From assembly GCA_002308575.1 (NCBI GenBank), contig DBVY01000038.1, forward strand, positions 1-17,295: a stretch of DNA of 17,295 nucleotides. Reading direction: 5' to 3'. Source of the DNA: Christensenella sp. UBA1252 (GTDB lineage Bacteria; Bacillota; Clostridia; Christensenellales; CAG-1252). The notes under the pieces are model-generated. The model was not told the DNA's origin. It did not search any database and saw only the letters and a program-made list of their open reading frames with translations. This document shows, piece after piece, positions 7,018 through 13,942 of this stretch. Numbering within the stretch: the stretch's first letter is position 1; every line of letters starts with the position of its first letter. The position numbers were made by a program, and so were the translations under genes.

Positions 7018-9033
7018 ATGAAGAAAAAAATCGTTTTAATCATTGCAATTCTCGTCATCGTAAGCGTGTTCGCGGCGGCTTGTTCGGACATCGACGCCTC
7101 TTTGTTGGAGAGGATCTCCCAAGACACCGAAACGACGCAATCGGGCGAAACCGGAACGACGCAATCCGGCTCCGAACAGCCCACGCCCCCCTCGGGACAA
7201 AACGGGCAACCCGCGCAAAACGGCGGCGCACCCGGCGCAAACGGCGGAACGCAAAGCACGACGACCGTTTCGATCGCCGAAAGCCAAACGAGCGCGGCGG
7301 ATTACGACGTAAGCGCCTTGACAGCCCTAACCGAAGAGCAAACGGCGGAAATCCCGGCGAACGCCGTAACGATCGACCTCAATACCCTGACCAAGGACAA
7401 CGCCCCCGAAAACACTACGTTTAAGAACGGCGTTTTGACGATCAAAGCGGCGGGCACCTACGTCCTTTCGGGCACGCTGAACGGATCGGTGCAAGTTGAC
7501 AAAAACGTAGAAGGAACGGTTCGGATCGTTCTTTCCGGCGCGACGATCCGCACACTCGACTCCCAAACGACCGCGGCGATCACCTTTAACAAGAGCGATT
7601 CCCTTCGCATTTTGACGATCGCGGACGGAACGGAAAACCTTCTCTCCGACTCGGTCGGCGACACCGCCGAAGACGGCGACGGCGCGGCGCTTCAAGCGAA
7701 AAAATGCTCGCTGACGATCAACGGAAAAGGAACGTTGACCGTGCAGGCGGTCGGCGAAGACGCAAACGGCATCAAGGTCAAAGACAGTTTGACCGTCCTC
7801 GACGCAACGATCACGGTCAGCGCGGTCAAAAACGGCGTAAAAGCGGACAATTTGATCTATCTGAAAGGCGCGAACCTGACCGTGACCGCCGGGAACGACG
7901 GCGTTAAGACCGACATCGAACCCGAAACGGACGAAGAAGCCCTCGCCTACGCGGCGGATAAAAACGCGGGCGTTATCTATATTGAAAACAGCTCGTTGAC
8001 CGTGACCGCGGGCGACGACGGGATCGCCGCAAACAGCCTGCTTTATATCGCGAACGGCGAAAACGACCGAATCGAGGTCACGACGAACGGCGGCGCGCCC
8101 GCTACCGTTACCGAAAGATCTTCGGACGCGGCGGACGGCAAAGCGCTGAAAGCGGCGGGCATAACGCTGGAAGACGAAGAAGGCAACGAAACGGATTACG
8201 CGGCGACCTTCGACGAGAATTACGCGATCGTCATTACCGGCGGAACCTTCTCTTTAAACTCGAACGACGACGCGCTCCATAGCAAAGGCAACGTTTTGAT
8301 CACGGGCGGCACCTTTACGATCGCTTCCGGCGACGACGGCATTCACGCCGAATACCTGACCAAGATCACGGGCGGATCAATCACGATCCAAAAGAGCTAC
8401 GAAGGAATCGAAGGCGGCGCGGTGGAGATCACGGGCGGTACGGTGAACGTTTCCGCAACAGACGACGGCGTTAACGCCGCGAACAGCGACCTGAAAAATT
8501 ACTCCTACTATATCCTGATTTCGGACGGCGAGTTGACCGTCAACTGCCAAGGCGACGGCGTAGACAGCAACGGAACGCTCTTGATCTCGGGCGGCACCGT
8601 TACCGTATTCGGTCCCTCGAACGGCGGCAACTCCGCGATCGACAGCGAAAACGGAACGGCGGTGAACGGCGGAACAGTCATCGCGACCTGCCGCGAATCG
8701 ATGGATCCCGTCGGCGGCACGCAAGTTCGGATCAGCGCGAACGTCAGCCTTTCGGCGGGGCAAACCGTTACCTTAAAGGACGCTTCCGGCAACGTGATCG
8801 CTTCCTTCACTTCTCCCAAGACCGCTTCGAACGTTTTGATCAGCACGCCCGCTCTCCAAAACGGATCGACCTATACGCTGACCTGCGGGAACAGCAGCAC
8901 GACCGTTACCGCATCGACCTCTTCTTCGGGCGGTATGGGCGGCGGTATGGGCGGAAACCCGAACGGCGGCATGGGCGGCATGGGCGGAAACCCCGGCGGT
9001 ATGGGCGGCAGAGGCGCGAGAATGAACGCGTAA
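7018..9033 (+). CDS. secreted lipoprotein with Cthe_2159-like carbohydrate-binding beta-helix
   Basis: A 671-residue surface lipoprotein. Residues 1-21 form a signal peptide ending in AAAC with C22 as the lipidated cysteine. A Thr/Gly/Gln/Pro-rich linker follows (about 30-85), then a long parallel beta-helix made of repeated turns such as ITGGTF..SGDDGIHAE, ITGGSITI..SYEGIEGG and VNVSATDDGVNAAN. This DG-rich pattern is that of the Cthe_2159 carbohydrate-binding family (PF14262), a polysaccharide- and calcium-binding fold; the ligand here is unknown. The tail (from about 640) is glycine- and methionine-rich with repeated GGMGG. The frame is open further upstream, but the perfect AAAGGAGGT at 7002-7010 and the signal peptide fix the start at 7018. 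Two terminators follow. No confident promoter is seen in 6884-7000. Confidence 0.88.
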   Translation: MKKKIVLIIAILVIVSVFAAACSDIDASLLERISQDTETTQSGETGTTQSGSEQPTPPSGQNGQPAQNGGAPGANGGTQSTTTVSIAESQTSAADYDVSALTALTEEQTAEIPANAVTIDLNTLTKDNAPENTTFKNGVLTIKAAGTYVLSGTLNGSVQVDKNVEGTVRIVLSGATIRTLDSQTTAAITFNKSDSLRILTIADGTENLLSDSVGDTAEDGDGAALQAKKCSLTINGKGTLTVQAVGEDANGIKVKDSLTVLDATITVSAVKNGVKADNLIYLKGANLTVTAGNDGVKTDIEPETDEEALAYAADKNAGVIYIENSSLTVTAGDDGIAANSLLYIANGENDRIEVTTNGGAPATVTERSSDAADGKALKAAGITLEDEEGNETDYAATFDENYAIVITGGTFSLNSNDDALHSKGNVLITGGTFTIASGDDGIHAEYLTKITGGSITIQKSYEGIEGGAVEITGGTVNVSATDDGVNAANSDLKNYSYYILISDGELTVNCQGDGVDSNGTLLISGGTVTVFGPSNGGNSAIDSENGTAVNGGTVIATCRESMDPVGGTQVRISANVSLSAGQTVTLKDASGNVIASFTSPKTASNVLISTPALQNGSTYTLTCGNSSTTVTASTSSSGGMGGGMGGNPNGGMGGMGGNPGGMGGRGARMNA

Positions 9034-9085
9034 AACGCCCATCAACTTTCATTAGACTTCTCCTTATTCCCTCCCCCTTTCCGGC

Positions 9086-9125
9086 AAGGCGGCTGACTTT
9101 TAAAGGAAGCCGCCTTGTCTTTTTC
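9086..9125 (+). terminator. intrinsic terminator after the beta-helix lipoprotein
   Basis: A 9-bp stem, AAGGCGGCT (9086-9094) with AGCCGCCTT (9108-9116), is followed by GTCTTTTTC. Confidence 0.88.
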
Positions 9126-9182
9126 TGTGGCTCCGCTTAGGGTTTTTGCTTGTAAGACCAATAAAAACCGTATAATAATAAA

Positions 9183-9217
9183 AGGTCGTCAACTCATTTG
9201 ACGACCTCTGTTTTTTT
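9183..9217. terminator. bidirectional terminator with an upstream TATAAT
   Basis: A perfect 10-bp stem, AGGTCGTCAA (9183-9192) with TTGACGACCT (9198-9207) around a 5-nt loop. On the plus strand it is followed by CTG and seven T. On the minus strand it is followed by a T-rich run, so it can end the SDR transcript from the right. TATAAT at 9171-9176 would start transcription at the first base of the stem; -35 candidates (TTGCTT 9146-9151 with a 19-bp spacer, or TTGTAA with 15) are poor. Confidence 0.8.
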
Positions 9218-9269
9218 ACTCGTTTTACTTTTGATCGGATTCTAAATCAAAAAAACACAGAAAACGGTT

Positions 9270-9923
9270 TTATTTGGGCCAAACGAAATTGGATTTCAGC
9301 ATCTCGCCGTTATCGACGAGGACGTCCTCGCCCGTCATGCTCTTGTTTACGACGGTTAGGAAGAACGCCCATTCCGCGATCTCTTCGGGCGCCGCCCATT
9401 TGCCGAGCAGGCTTTCCGCAAGCGCTTGTGAAAACAACGCTTCGTCCTTAATCACAGGATCATTGGACGAGGTCAAAACGCCGCCCGGGGAAAGTGAATT
9501 GCAGGTCGCGCCGAAGGAAGACAGGCGAAGCGCGGCGTTTTTCGTGTAGCCGACGACCGCCGCTTTGCTCGCGACGTACAACGGAAATTCCGCACCGTTT
9601 CTCGCGCTTGCCGAAGCGACGTTCAAAACCGAGCGGATCGAGGGCTGAAACGCATAGGTTTCCACGGCGTTTACGACGCCTTTCAGGTTTACGTCGATCG
9701 CGTCCTCTTCGGGCAGTTGAATGCCCGCGGCGGTGATCAGGACGTTTACGTCCTCGATCTTCGGGAGCTCGCCCCGAACGTCCGCTTGCAAATGGGTATA
9801 ATGCGGATCGGAAATCGAAGACGCCTTAACGTCGATCCCGACGACTTCGAACCCCTCTCTCAAAAACTTTTCCGCGATCACGCGACCGATGCCGCCCGAC
9901 GCGCCCGTCAAAACGAGTTTCAT
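9270..9923 (-). CDS. short-chain dehydrogenase/reductase, role unassigned, in a preQ1-riboswitch unit
   Basis: A 217-residue classical SDR with Rossmann fold. The dinucleotide loop is TGASGGIG (6-13). An acidic D31 at the end of strand 2 favours NAD(H) over NADP(H). ITAAG (63-67) stands for the usual NNAG, and the catalytic set N79, S104, Y116 and K120 (YVASK) is complete, so it should be active. At 217 residues it is shorter than most SDRs (about 250). Its ATG overlaps the transporter stop as ATGA (9920-9923), so it is translated after the transporter and falls under the same riboswitch. The substrate is unknown; the position suggests a link with queuosine-precursor salvage, or simple co-expression. 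Confidence 0.9.
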   Translation of the reverse strand: MKLVLTGASGGIGRVIAEKFLREGFEVVGIDVKASSISDPHYTHLQADVRGELPKIEDVNVLITAAGIQLPEEDAIDVNLKGVVNAVETYAFQPSIRSVLNVASASARNGAEFPLYVASKAAVVGYTKNAALRLSSFGATCNSLSPGGVLTSSNDPVIKDEALFSQALAESLLGKWAAPEEIAEWAFFLTVVNKSMTGEDVLVDNGEMLKSNFVWPK

Positions 9924-10684
9924 GCCGAAACCTCCTTCAAAGCCGCGCGTTCGGCTCTGTAATCCAAATACGCCTGCCCGACCCTATCCTTTTCCATTCT
10001 TCGCACGACGCGGTATCCGACGGGCGAGAAAACGATTTCAAACAGGAGTTCCGCAACCGCGCCCGTGACCGCGCACATCACGCATTGCAGGGGCGTCCAA
10101 CCGAAGAAATGATAGCTGACGATAAACGCGAAGATCAAGTTATCCGCGAATTGCCCGATCAACGTGGAAAGATAGGAGCTCGCCGAAAACGCGAGGAAAT
10201 TATCCTTTCCGATCAAGCGCGAAAACAGCGAGTTCAGCCCGTTGTTGACGACGGCGGACGAAGCGAACGCGACCGAACTGCCGAAGATCACGTACCACGC
10301 CGAACGGAACGTTCCGTCCAACGCGTCGTTGATCATCTCGGGCCCGCCCGCCACCTTTACGTAACTCATCGACCACGTTCCCGGAATAAAGGACGCCGCG
10401 ATGAAGAAAAAAGAAAAAAGAAGGTTGACGAGGAGCGCCACGATCGCGAGTTCATTCGCCGCGCGCGGCCCGAAGCGCTTGGTTACGACGTCCATCAAAA
10501 GGAACGAGAGCCAAGAAAGGATCATGCCGCAGTCCAACGCAAGCCAACTCAAATTCAGATCGATGCTTTTATTCGCAAGAAGATTCATCGAAACGACCGA
10601 CGCCACGAAGAGCGCGGTGATCAGAGAAGGAATGTTTCGGAGTAAGAGTCTGATTTCGTAAAAAAACGTTTTGATCGTCGCCAT
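9920..10684 (-). CDS. queuosine-precursor transporter, VUT/YhhQ (COG1738) family
   Basis: A 254-residue membrane protein with about six hydrophobic helices, belonging to the VUT family (PF02592), whose members import queuosine precursors such as preQ0, preQ1 or queuine. Family motifs are visible: DVVTKRFG (65-72) after the second helix, and the segment STLIGQFADN (173-182) leading into a helix. The acidic/aromatic C-terminal tail is slightly longer than in E. coli YhhQ. Its messenger leader folds as a class I preQ1 riboswitch that includes the AAGGAGGT ribosome binding site, which independently points to preQ1-type cargo. The ATG at 10684 is fixed by that site. No queuosine biosynthesis genes are in the window, consistent with salvage. 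Confidence 0.92.
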   Translation of the reverse strand: MATIKTFFYEIRLLLRNIPSLITALFVASVVSMNLLANKSIDLNLSWLALDCGMILSWLSFLLMDVVTKRFGPRAANELAIVALLVNLLFSFFFIAASFIPGTWSMSYVKVAGGPEMINDALDGTFRSAWYVIFGSSVAFASSAVVNNGLNSLFSRLIGKDNFLAFSASSYLSTLIGQFADNLIFAFIVSYHFFGWTPLQCVMCAVTGAVAELLFEIVFSPVGYRVVRRMEKDRVGQAYLDYRAERAALKEVSA

Positions 10685-10691
10685 ATTTGCG

Positions 10692-10738
10692 ACCTCCTTG
10701 TTTTTTATTCCGGAGATGGTTAAGCAAGGAACATCTCC
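10692..10738 (-). promoter_or_regulatory. class I preQ1 riboswitch (translational)
   Basis: In the minus-strand leader, GGAGATG (10738-10732) pairs with CATCTCC (10718-10712) as stem P1. The 13-nt loop TTCCTTGCTTAAC holds the family UUC and GC-UAAC features. An A-rich tail (AATAAAAAA) follows, then CAAGG (10700-10696), which can pair with loop CCTTG (10729-10725) as the P2 pseudoknot. CAAGG overlaps the AAGGAGGT ribosome binding site of the transporter, so ligand binding should block translation. The layout agrees with known preQ1-I aptamers that control queuosine transport or synthesis genes. Confidence 0.85.
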
Positions 10739-10789
10739 TATTAAGGCGCGACCCTCGAAAGAGAGAGACGAACGCTATCGAACCGTTTC

Positions 10790-10818
10790 ATTGTAACAAG
10801 AACGAAGCGAAAAGTCCA
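10790..10818 (-). promoter_or_regulatory. candidate promoter of the riboswitch-transporter-SDR unit
   Basis: On the minus strand TGGACT (10818-10813) and TACAAT (10795-10790) are 17 bp apart. Transcription would begin near 10783, about 45 nt ahead of the riboswitch. Confidence 0.55.
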
Positions 10819-10867
10819 CGAAAAAACGCCATTTTTTATTTCGCGAACAGAAAAATCAAAAAAACAC

Positions 10868-10896
10868 TTGCAAACGCCGCCGTTATGCTCTATAAT
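10868..10896 (+). promoter_or_regulatory. sigma-A promoter of tRNA-Ala
   Basis: TTGCAA (10868-10873) and perfect TATAAT (10891-10896) are separated by 17 bp. The start would be near 10903, six bases before the mature tRNA end. Confidence 0.85.
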
Positions 10897-10908
10897 ACAA
10901 AAGTGCTT

Positions 10909-10984
10909 GGGGATATGGCTCAGTTGGTAGAGCGATACGTTCGCATCGTATAGGTCAGGGGTTCGAATCCCCTTATCTCCACCA
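10909..10984 (+). tRNA. tRNA-Ala(CGC)
   Basis: A 76-nt cloverleaf with encoded CCA. The acceptor stem GGGGATA/TATCTCC contains the alanine identity pair G3-U70. The D-arm is GCTC/GAGC. The anticodon arm is ATACG/CGTAT with loop TTCGCAT, giving anticodon CGC at 10942-10944 (reads GCG). The T-arm is AGGGG/CCCCT with loop TTCGAAT. It has its own promoter, and a terminator follows within ten bases. Its 3' end is duplicated twice downstream. Confidence 0.96.
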
Positions 10985-11196
10985 AACAAGAAAATGTCGG
11001 AAATATCCGACATTTTTCTTTTTGTTCCAATCGGGGATTCTCGTTTTGCATTCCTGCAAAACGGCGCCTACGGCGCAAAACCCCTGCGGGCTGACGCTCG
11101 CACCTGCCCTTAGCAAACTCTTCTTAAAGCTCGTTCTTTTTCCGTTTCTTCACGCAGTTTTGCTCGCTATTCCGTCGCTTCGCTCCTCGCGAATCC
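10976..11196 (+). repeat. 221-bp direct repeat, copy 1, starting in the tRNA-Ala 3' end
   Basis: From TCTCCACCA of the tRNA to GAATCC this segment matches 11531-11751 base for base in length, with about eight mismatches by eye (roughly 96% identity). It contains the tRNA terminator and further hairpins: CGTTTTGCA/TGCAAAACG (11042-11063) and GCGCC/GGCGC (11064-11076). The open frames crossing it are short and unsupported. I see no transposase, so it behaves like a non-coding interspersed element. Confidence 0.85.
10992..11024 (+). terminator. intrinsic terminator after tRNA-Ala
   Basis: AAATGTCGGA (10992-11001) pairs with TCCGACATTT (11006-11015) around AATA, followed by TTCTTTTTG. The same hairpin recurs in copy 2 of the repeat (11547-11570). 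Confidence 0.9.
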
Positions 11197-11230
11197 GCTT
11201 GAAGCATAGCTTCTGCGCGCGCTTTGGCTA

Positions 11231-11253
11231 AAAAGAGCGCACTGTGCTCTTTT
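11231..11253 (+). terminator. possible hairpin terminator between repeat copy 1 and the tRNA fragment
   Basis: AAAAGAGC (11231-11238) pairs with GCTCTTTT (11246-11253). The trailing T-run lies inside the stem. No gene ends just before it, so its role is unclear. Confidence 0.45.
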
Positions 11254-11267
11254 CTTAACGCGTCGCG

Positions 11268-11283
11268 CCTTATCTCCACCAAA
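11268..11283 (+). repeat. duplicated tRNA-Ala 3' end fragment (att-like)
   Basis: CCTTATCTCCACCAAA is identical to 10971-10986, the end of tRNA-Ala plus three following bases. No cloverleaf precedes it, so it is a 3' fragment and not a tRNA. Sites of this kind arise when an element integrates at a tRNA 3' end, or by recombination between tandem tRNA genes. Confidence 0.7.
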
Positions 11284-11319
11284 AACAGTCTAAAACGAAC
11301 CCGCTTTAGACTGTTTTTT
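11281..11319 (+). terminator. terminator-like hairpin after the tRNA fragment
   Basis: AAAAACAGTCTAAA (11281-11294) pairs with TTTAGACTGTTTTT (11305-11318). It follows the fragment at the same distance as the true terminator follows tRNA-Ala, but its stem is unrelated in sequence. Confidence 0.75.
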
Positions 11320-11321
11320 AT

Positions 11322-11495
11322 CCAAACCGAAGCAAAGCAAGGTTTGGTATATCATCAAGGGTTTGACCCTTGTATATCATCACGGCTCAAGCCGTGCATA
11401 GACAGTTCTACTTCGGTTTGATGATATGCAATACTTTGTATTGATGATATACAGTGCCTATTGGCATTGATGATATGCACGCGTTCGCGTGATCA
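11322..11495 (+). repeat. array of TGATGATATRCA motifs alternating with variable short palindromes
   Basis: On the plus strand, three copies of TGATGATATRCA (11419-11430, 11442-11453, 11468-11479) alternate with hairpins whose stems differ: CAATAC/GTATTG, CAGTGCC/GGCATTG and CACGCG/CGCGTG. To the left, TATATCATCA (11348-11357, 11373-11382), the same motif inverted, flanks hairpins CAAGGG/CCCTTG and CACGGC/GCCGTG. An outer CCAAACC/GGTTTGG (11322-11347) precedes them. Every inner stem begins CA and ends TG, sharing those bases with the motif. No protein or known RNA family is recognised. Confidence 0.8.
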
Positions 11496-11530
11496 ATCGG
11501 TTCTTCTCTTATTCGTTTTAGTTTGCACAT

Positions 11531-11751
11531 TCTCCACCAAACAAGAAAATGTCGGAAATATCCGACATTTTTCTTTTTGTTCCAATCGGGGATTCTCGTT
11601 TTGCATTCCTGCAAAACGGCGCCTACGGCGCAGAACCCCTGCGGGCTGACGCTCGCACCTGCCCTTAGCAAACTCTTCTTTAAGCTCGTTCTTTTTCCGC
11701 TTCCTCACTCAGTTTTGCTCGCTATTCCGTCGCTTCGCTCCTTAGGAATCC
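11531..11751 (+). repeat. 221-bp direct repeat, copy 2
   Basis: Second copy, 555 bp after copy 1, again beginning with TCTCCACCAA, the tRNA 3' terminus, but with no tRNA body before it. It retains the terminator hairpin. Differences from copy 1 cluster near the right end (11700-11745). Confidence 0.85.
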
Positions 11752-11776
11752 GAACGTTCTCGCACGGATTTTGTTT

Positions 11777-12823
11777 TTATATCCCCATTTCTTCAAATTG
11801 CATTGAACCGATGCCGTTGTTAAAAACCATTGTTCCTTTAACGTTTCCATAACTTGAAGTGAAGGTGTAACTTTCACTTGCACTTGCAGATTCAAGATCT
11901 GAATAATCCTCAAATTCAACTACAGTTGCCGCTGTATTGGAAGCTGTTCTCAACTTGTTTAAATATTCTTCTTGAGTATTACATATTCCAGTTGAACCAT
12001 TCATGTTGATTTTTAAAATATTATCGCCTATTTTCAAAATAATATCAGTATTACCTCTACCGTTATTTCCTGTATAAAATTCTGTTGCATTTAAAACTGT
12101 GTAATTAGAAGTTGAATAAATTCCATTTTGTGCTAAAAAGCTTATAACTTCATCTTGCTGCAATGCAAACTCTGCAATTTCATTTGCAAGTGATTCTTCT
12201 TGAATGGTATAACCTGCGACCTTATCACAAGTGAAAGTTGCATTATCTAAACTAGAATATACTTCTTCATAACTATCATTAACCAAATCCGAAGATTTCA
12301 TCATGTTAAATATATTAGTTCTACCATTTTTTAAACATTTATAAAAAACAGTACCATCTGCATTATTATAATCAATAATTTCTACATTAGATATTTTCGA
12401 TAACTTACTTGTTGCAAAATTTTCATTAAAGTAATTTTCAATTGTTTGTGGAAGTTCATCATAAAACATTGTTTTATATTCTGCTTCGGTGATTGTAACT
12501 TGTGGAGGGTTTTCATTGCCCGTGCCCGGATCAACTGGGCCCGGATCGGTTGGCTCGGTTGAGTTTGTTATTTCTGTGCCGGGATTGCTTGGGTTGGTTG
12601 GCTCAATTTCAGAACCCGGGCCGGTTGGTTGCGTTGGAGTTGTTGGTGTAACCTCCGAGCCCGGATTTGATGAAGTGGGAGTGTTGTCCCTCTCCCGCTC
12701 GTCGGCGTTCGATGAAAGGTCGGAAGGCTTTTGCGTATCGGGAACCGTACAGCCGACGAATACCATCGACAGCAAAGCCGCCAAGAGAACAAGCGCGATC
12801 CATAAGCGAATGCTTCTTTTCAT
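11777..12823 (-). CDS. lipoprotein of unknown function with Pro/Thr-rich linker and AT-rich mature domain
   Basis: A 348-residue secreted lipoprotein. Residues 1-24 are a signal peptide with lipobox FVGC (C25). Residues about 26-108 are a linker rich in Pro, Thr, Ser and Gly with repeated PTNPSNPG- and EPTDPG-like units. The globular domain (about 109-348) begins VTITEAEYKTMFYDEL and I do not recognise it. Base use changes sharply: the signal and linker are GC-rich like the neighbours, while the part encoding the globular domain (11780-12480) is AT-rich with A/T-ending codons. This suggests the domain was acquired and joined to a resident export signal, or the whole gene came from an AT-rich source. 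AGGAG and GAGGTG motifs lie just before the ATG. It follows the Fic gene by 54 nt on the same strand. Confidence 0.8.
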   Translation of the reverse strand: MKRSIRLWIALVLLAALLSMVFVGCTVPDTQKPSDLSSNADERERDNTPTSSNPGSEVTPTTPTQPTGPGSEIEPTNPSNPGTEITNSTEPTDPGPVDPGTGNENPPQVTITEAEYKTMFYDELPQTIENYFNENFATSKLSKISNVEIIDYNNADGTVFYKCLKNGRTNIFNMMKSSDLVNDSYEEVYSSLDNATFTCDKVAGYTIQEESLANEIAEFALQQDEVISFLAQNGIYSTSNYTVLNATEFYTGNNGRGNTDIILKIGDNILKINMNGSTGICNTQEEYLNKLRTASNTAATVVEFEDYSDLESASASESYTFTSSYGNVKGTMVFNNGIGSMQFEEMGI

Positions 12824-12877
12824 TTTTCACCTCTCCTTTTTTATGCCGATTCCCCTTATCGGGAAAACCGTCTATCG

Positions 12878-13924
12878 TTAACGCAACCGAACGTAGCGCG
12901 TGCTCTTCCCTTCGCCCTCTCTCTTGAGTTCGCCCGATTCGACAAGCTTGCGCAACGCTCCTTCGATCGAGCTGAGGCTGAGAGAGGGGCACAGCTCGCG
13001 AATATCTTGTTTCCCGAACCTGCCTATTTTGTTTTGAGCGGCTAAGCGCACCGTTTCCAACGCGGAGCGTTTCACTTCCACAAGGGCAAAACGGTCTTCA
13101 AAGTCCTTGTACGCGGATAGGATCGTTCCAAGCAAATACTTAATGAAGGGCACGGGATCGTCTTTCCCCTCATGCCACCCCTCTTGGGACTGCGCCAACG
13201 CATCGTAATACAAATCTTTGTTTTTTGCGATTTTAGCTTCAAGCGAAATGTATTTGCCGACGTAAAAACCGCTTCGATAGAGAAGGAGCGTCGTTAAGAG
13301 TCGGCTCATTCTGCCGTTTCCATCGTTAAAGGGATGGATACAAAGGAAGTCGTGAATAAAGACGGGGATCGCGATCAGCGGATCGAGTTCCGCATTCCCG
13401 ATCACGCGGTTGTATTCCTCGCAGATCTTATCCAGCGCTTCGGGCGTTTCAAAAGGCGCAAGCGGAGTAAAAAGCGTTTCCCGATGCCCGTCGGGATCGG
13501 TCGCGCTGATGTAATTCTGCACGGTTTTCGTTCGACCGGCAAAAGGATTCTGCATATGCGCATAGAGAATTTTGTGAAGTTGAAGGATATAGTTCTGCGA
13601 AATGGCGATCACGTCAAAGCTTTCGTGGATGATCCCGAGCACGTCGCGATACCCCGCGATCTCCTGCTCGTTCCTATTCTTAGGCGTCGTTTTTTCCGCA
13701 ACAAGTTGCTTGATGCGCGTATTGGTGGTGACGATCCCCTCAATGGCATTGGACGCTTCGGTGCTTTGCACTTTGGCGATCTCGACCAGCTTTTCAAGTT
13801 CTTCGGGGCGTTGTTTGAGATACGATTCCTGCTTACCTGCTTCTTTATAGATCGCGGCAATCAGCCCAAGCGTATCGGAATCCCACTTTTGATCCTTGAT
13901 TTTGCTGTAATTAAAAGTTCGCAT
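12878..13924 (-). CDS. Fic-family protein (AMP-transferase type) with N-terminal inhibitory helix and winged-helix tail
   Basis: A 348-residue class II Fic protein. The active-site motif HPFNDGNGR (197-205) is intact, including catalytic H197, metal-binding D201 and R205. The N-terminal inhibitory motif S-x-x-x-E-G is at S58-E62-G63 (SNAIEG), so the enzyme should be self-restrained. A C-terminal winged-helix-like segment (about 285-348, ending GKSTRYVRLR) is common in this group. Fic proteins usually transfer AMP to hydroxyl groups of target proteins; the target is unknown. Its length is normal for the family. AGGG/AAAGGT precede the ATG at 13924, and an inverted repeat lies in its promoter. 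Position in the repeat-bounded accessory region fits a mobile or defence-type gene, but no antitoxin partner is seen. Confidence 0.93.
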   Translation of the reverse strand: MRTFNYSKIKDQKWDSDTLGLIAAIYKEAGKQESYLKQRPEELEKLVEIAKVQSTEASNAIEGIVTTNTRIKQLVAEKTTPKNRNEQEIAGYRDVLGIIHESFDVIAISQNYILQLHKILYAHMQNPFAGRTKTVQNYISATDPDGHRETLFTPLAPFETPEALDKICEEYNRVIGNAELDPLIAIPVFIHDFLCIHPFNDGNGRMSRLLTTLLLYRSGFYVGKYISLEAKIAKNKDLYYDALAQSQEGWHEGKDDPVPFIKYLLGTILSAYKDFEDRFALVEVKRSALETVRLAAQNKIGRFGKQDIRELCPSLSLSSIEGALRKLVESGELKREGEGKSTRYVRLR

Positions 13925-13942
13925 ACCTTTCCCTCGCGATTA

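Noticed and set aside
11348..11495. CRISPR array
   Set aside because: Units are short and uneven, spacers are palindromes of 12-18 nt, the motif reverses direction midway, and no cas gene is near.
11268..11540. Additional tRNA genes
   Set aside because: Only the 3' ends with CCA are present; no D-, anticodon- or T-arm precedes either copy.
11022..11852. Several open frames of 60-110 codons on both strands in the repeat region
   Set aside because: The same frames recur because the DNA repeats recur. They have no convincing ribosome binding sites or motifs and cross hairpins, so the sequence is better read as non-coding.
12824..12877. Terminator between the Fic gene and the AT-rich lipoprotein
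   Set aside because: A short TTCCC/GGGAA hairpin exists, but no T-run follows on the transcribed strand.
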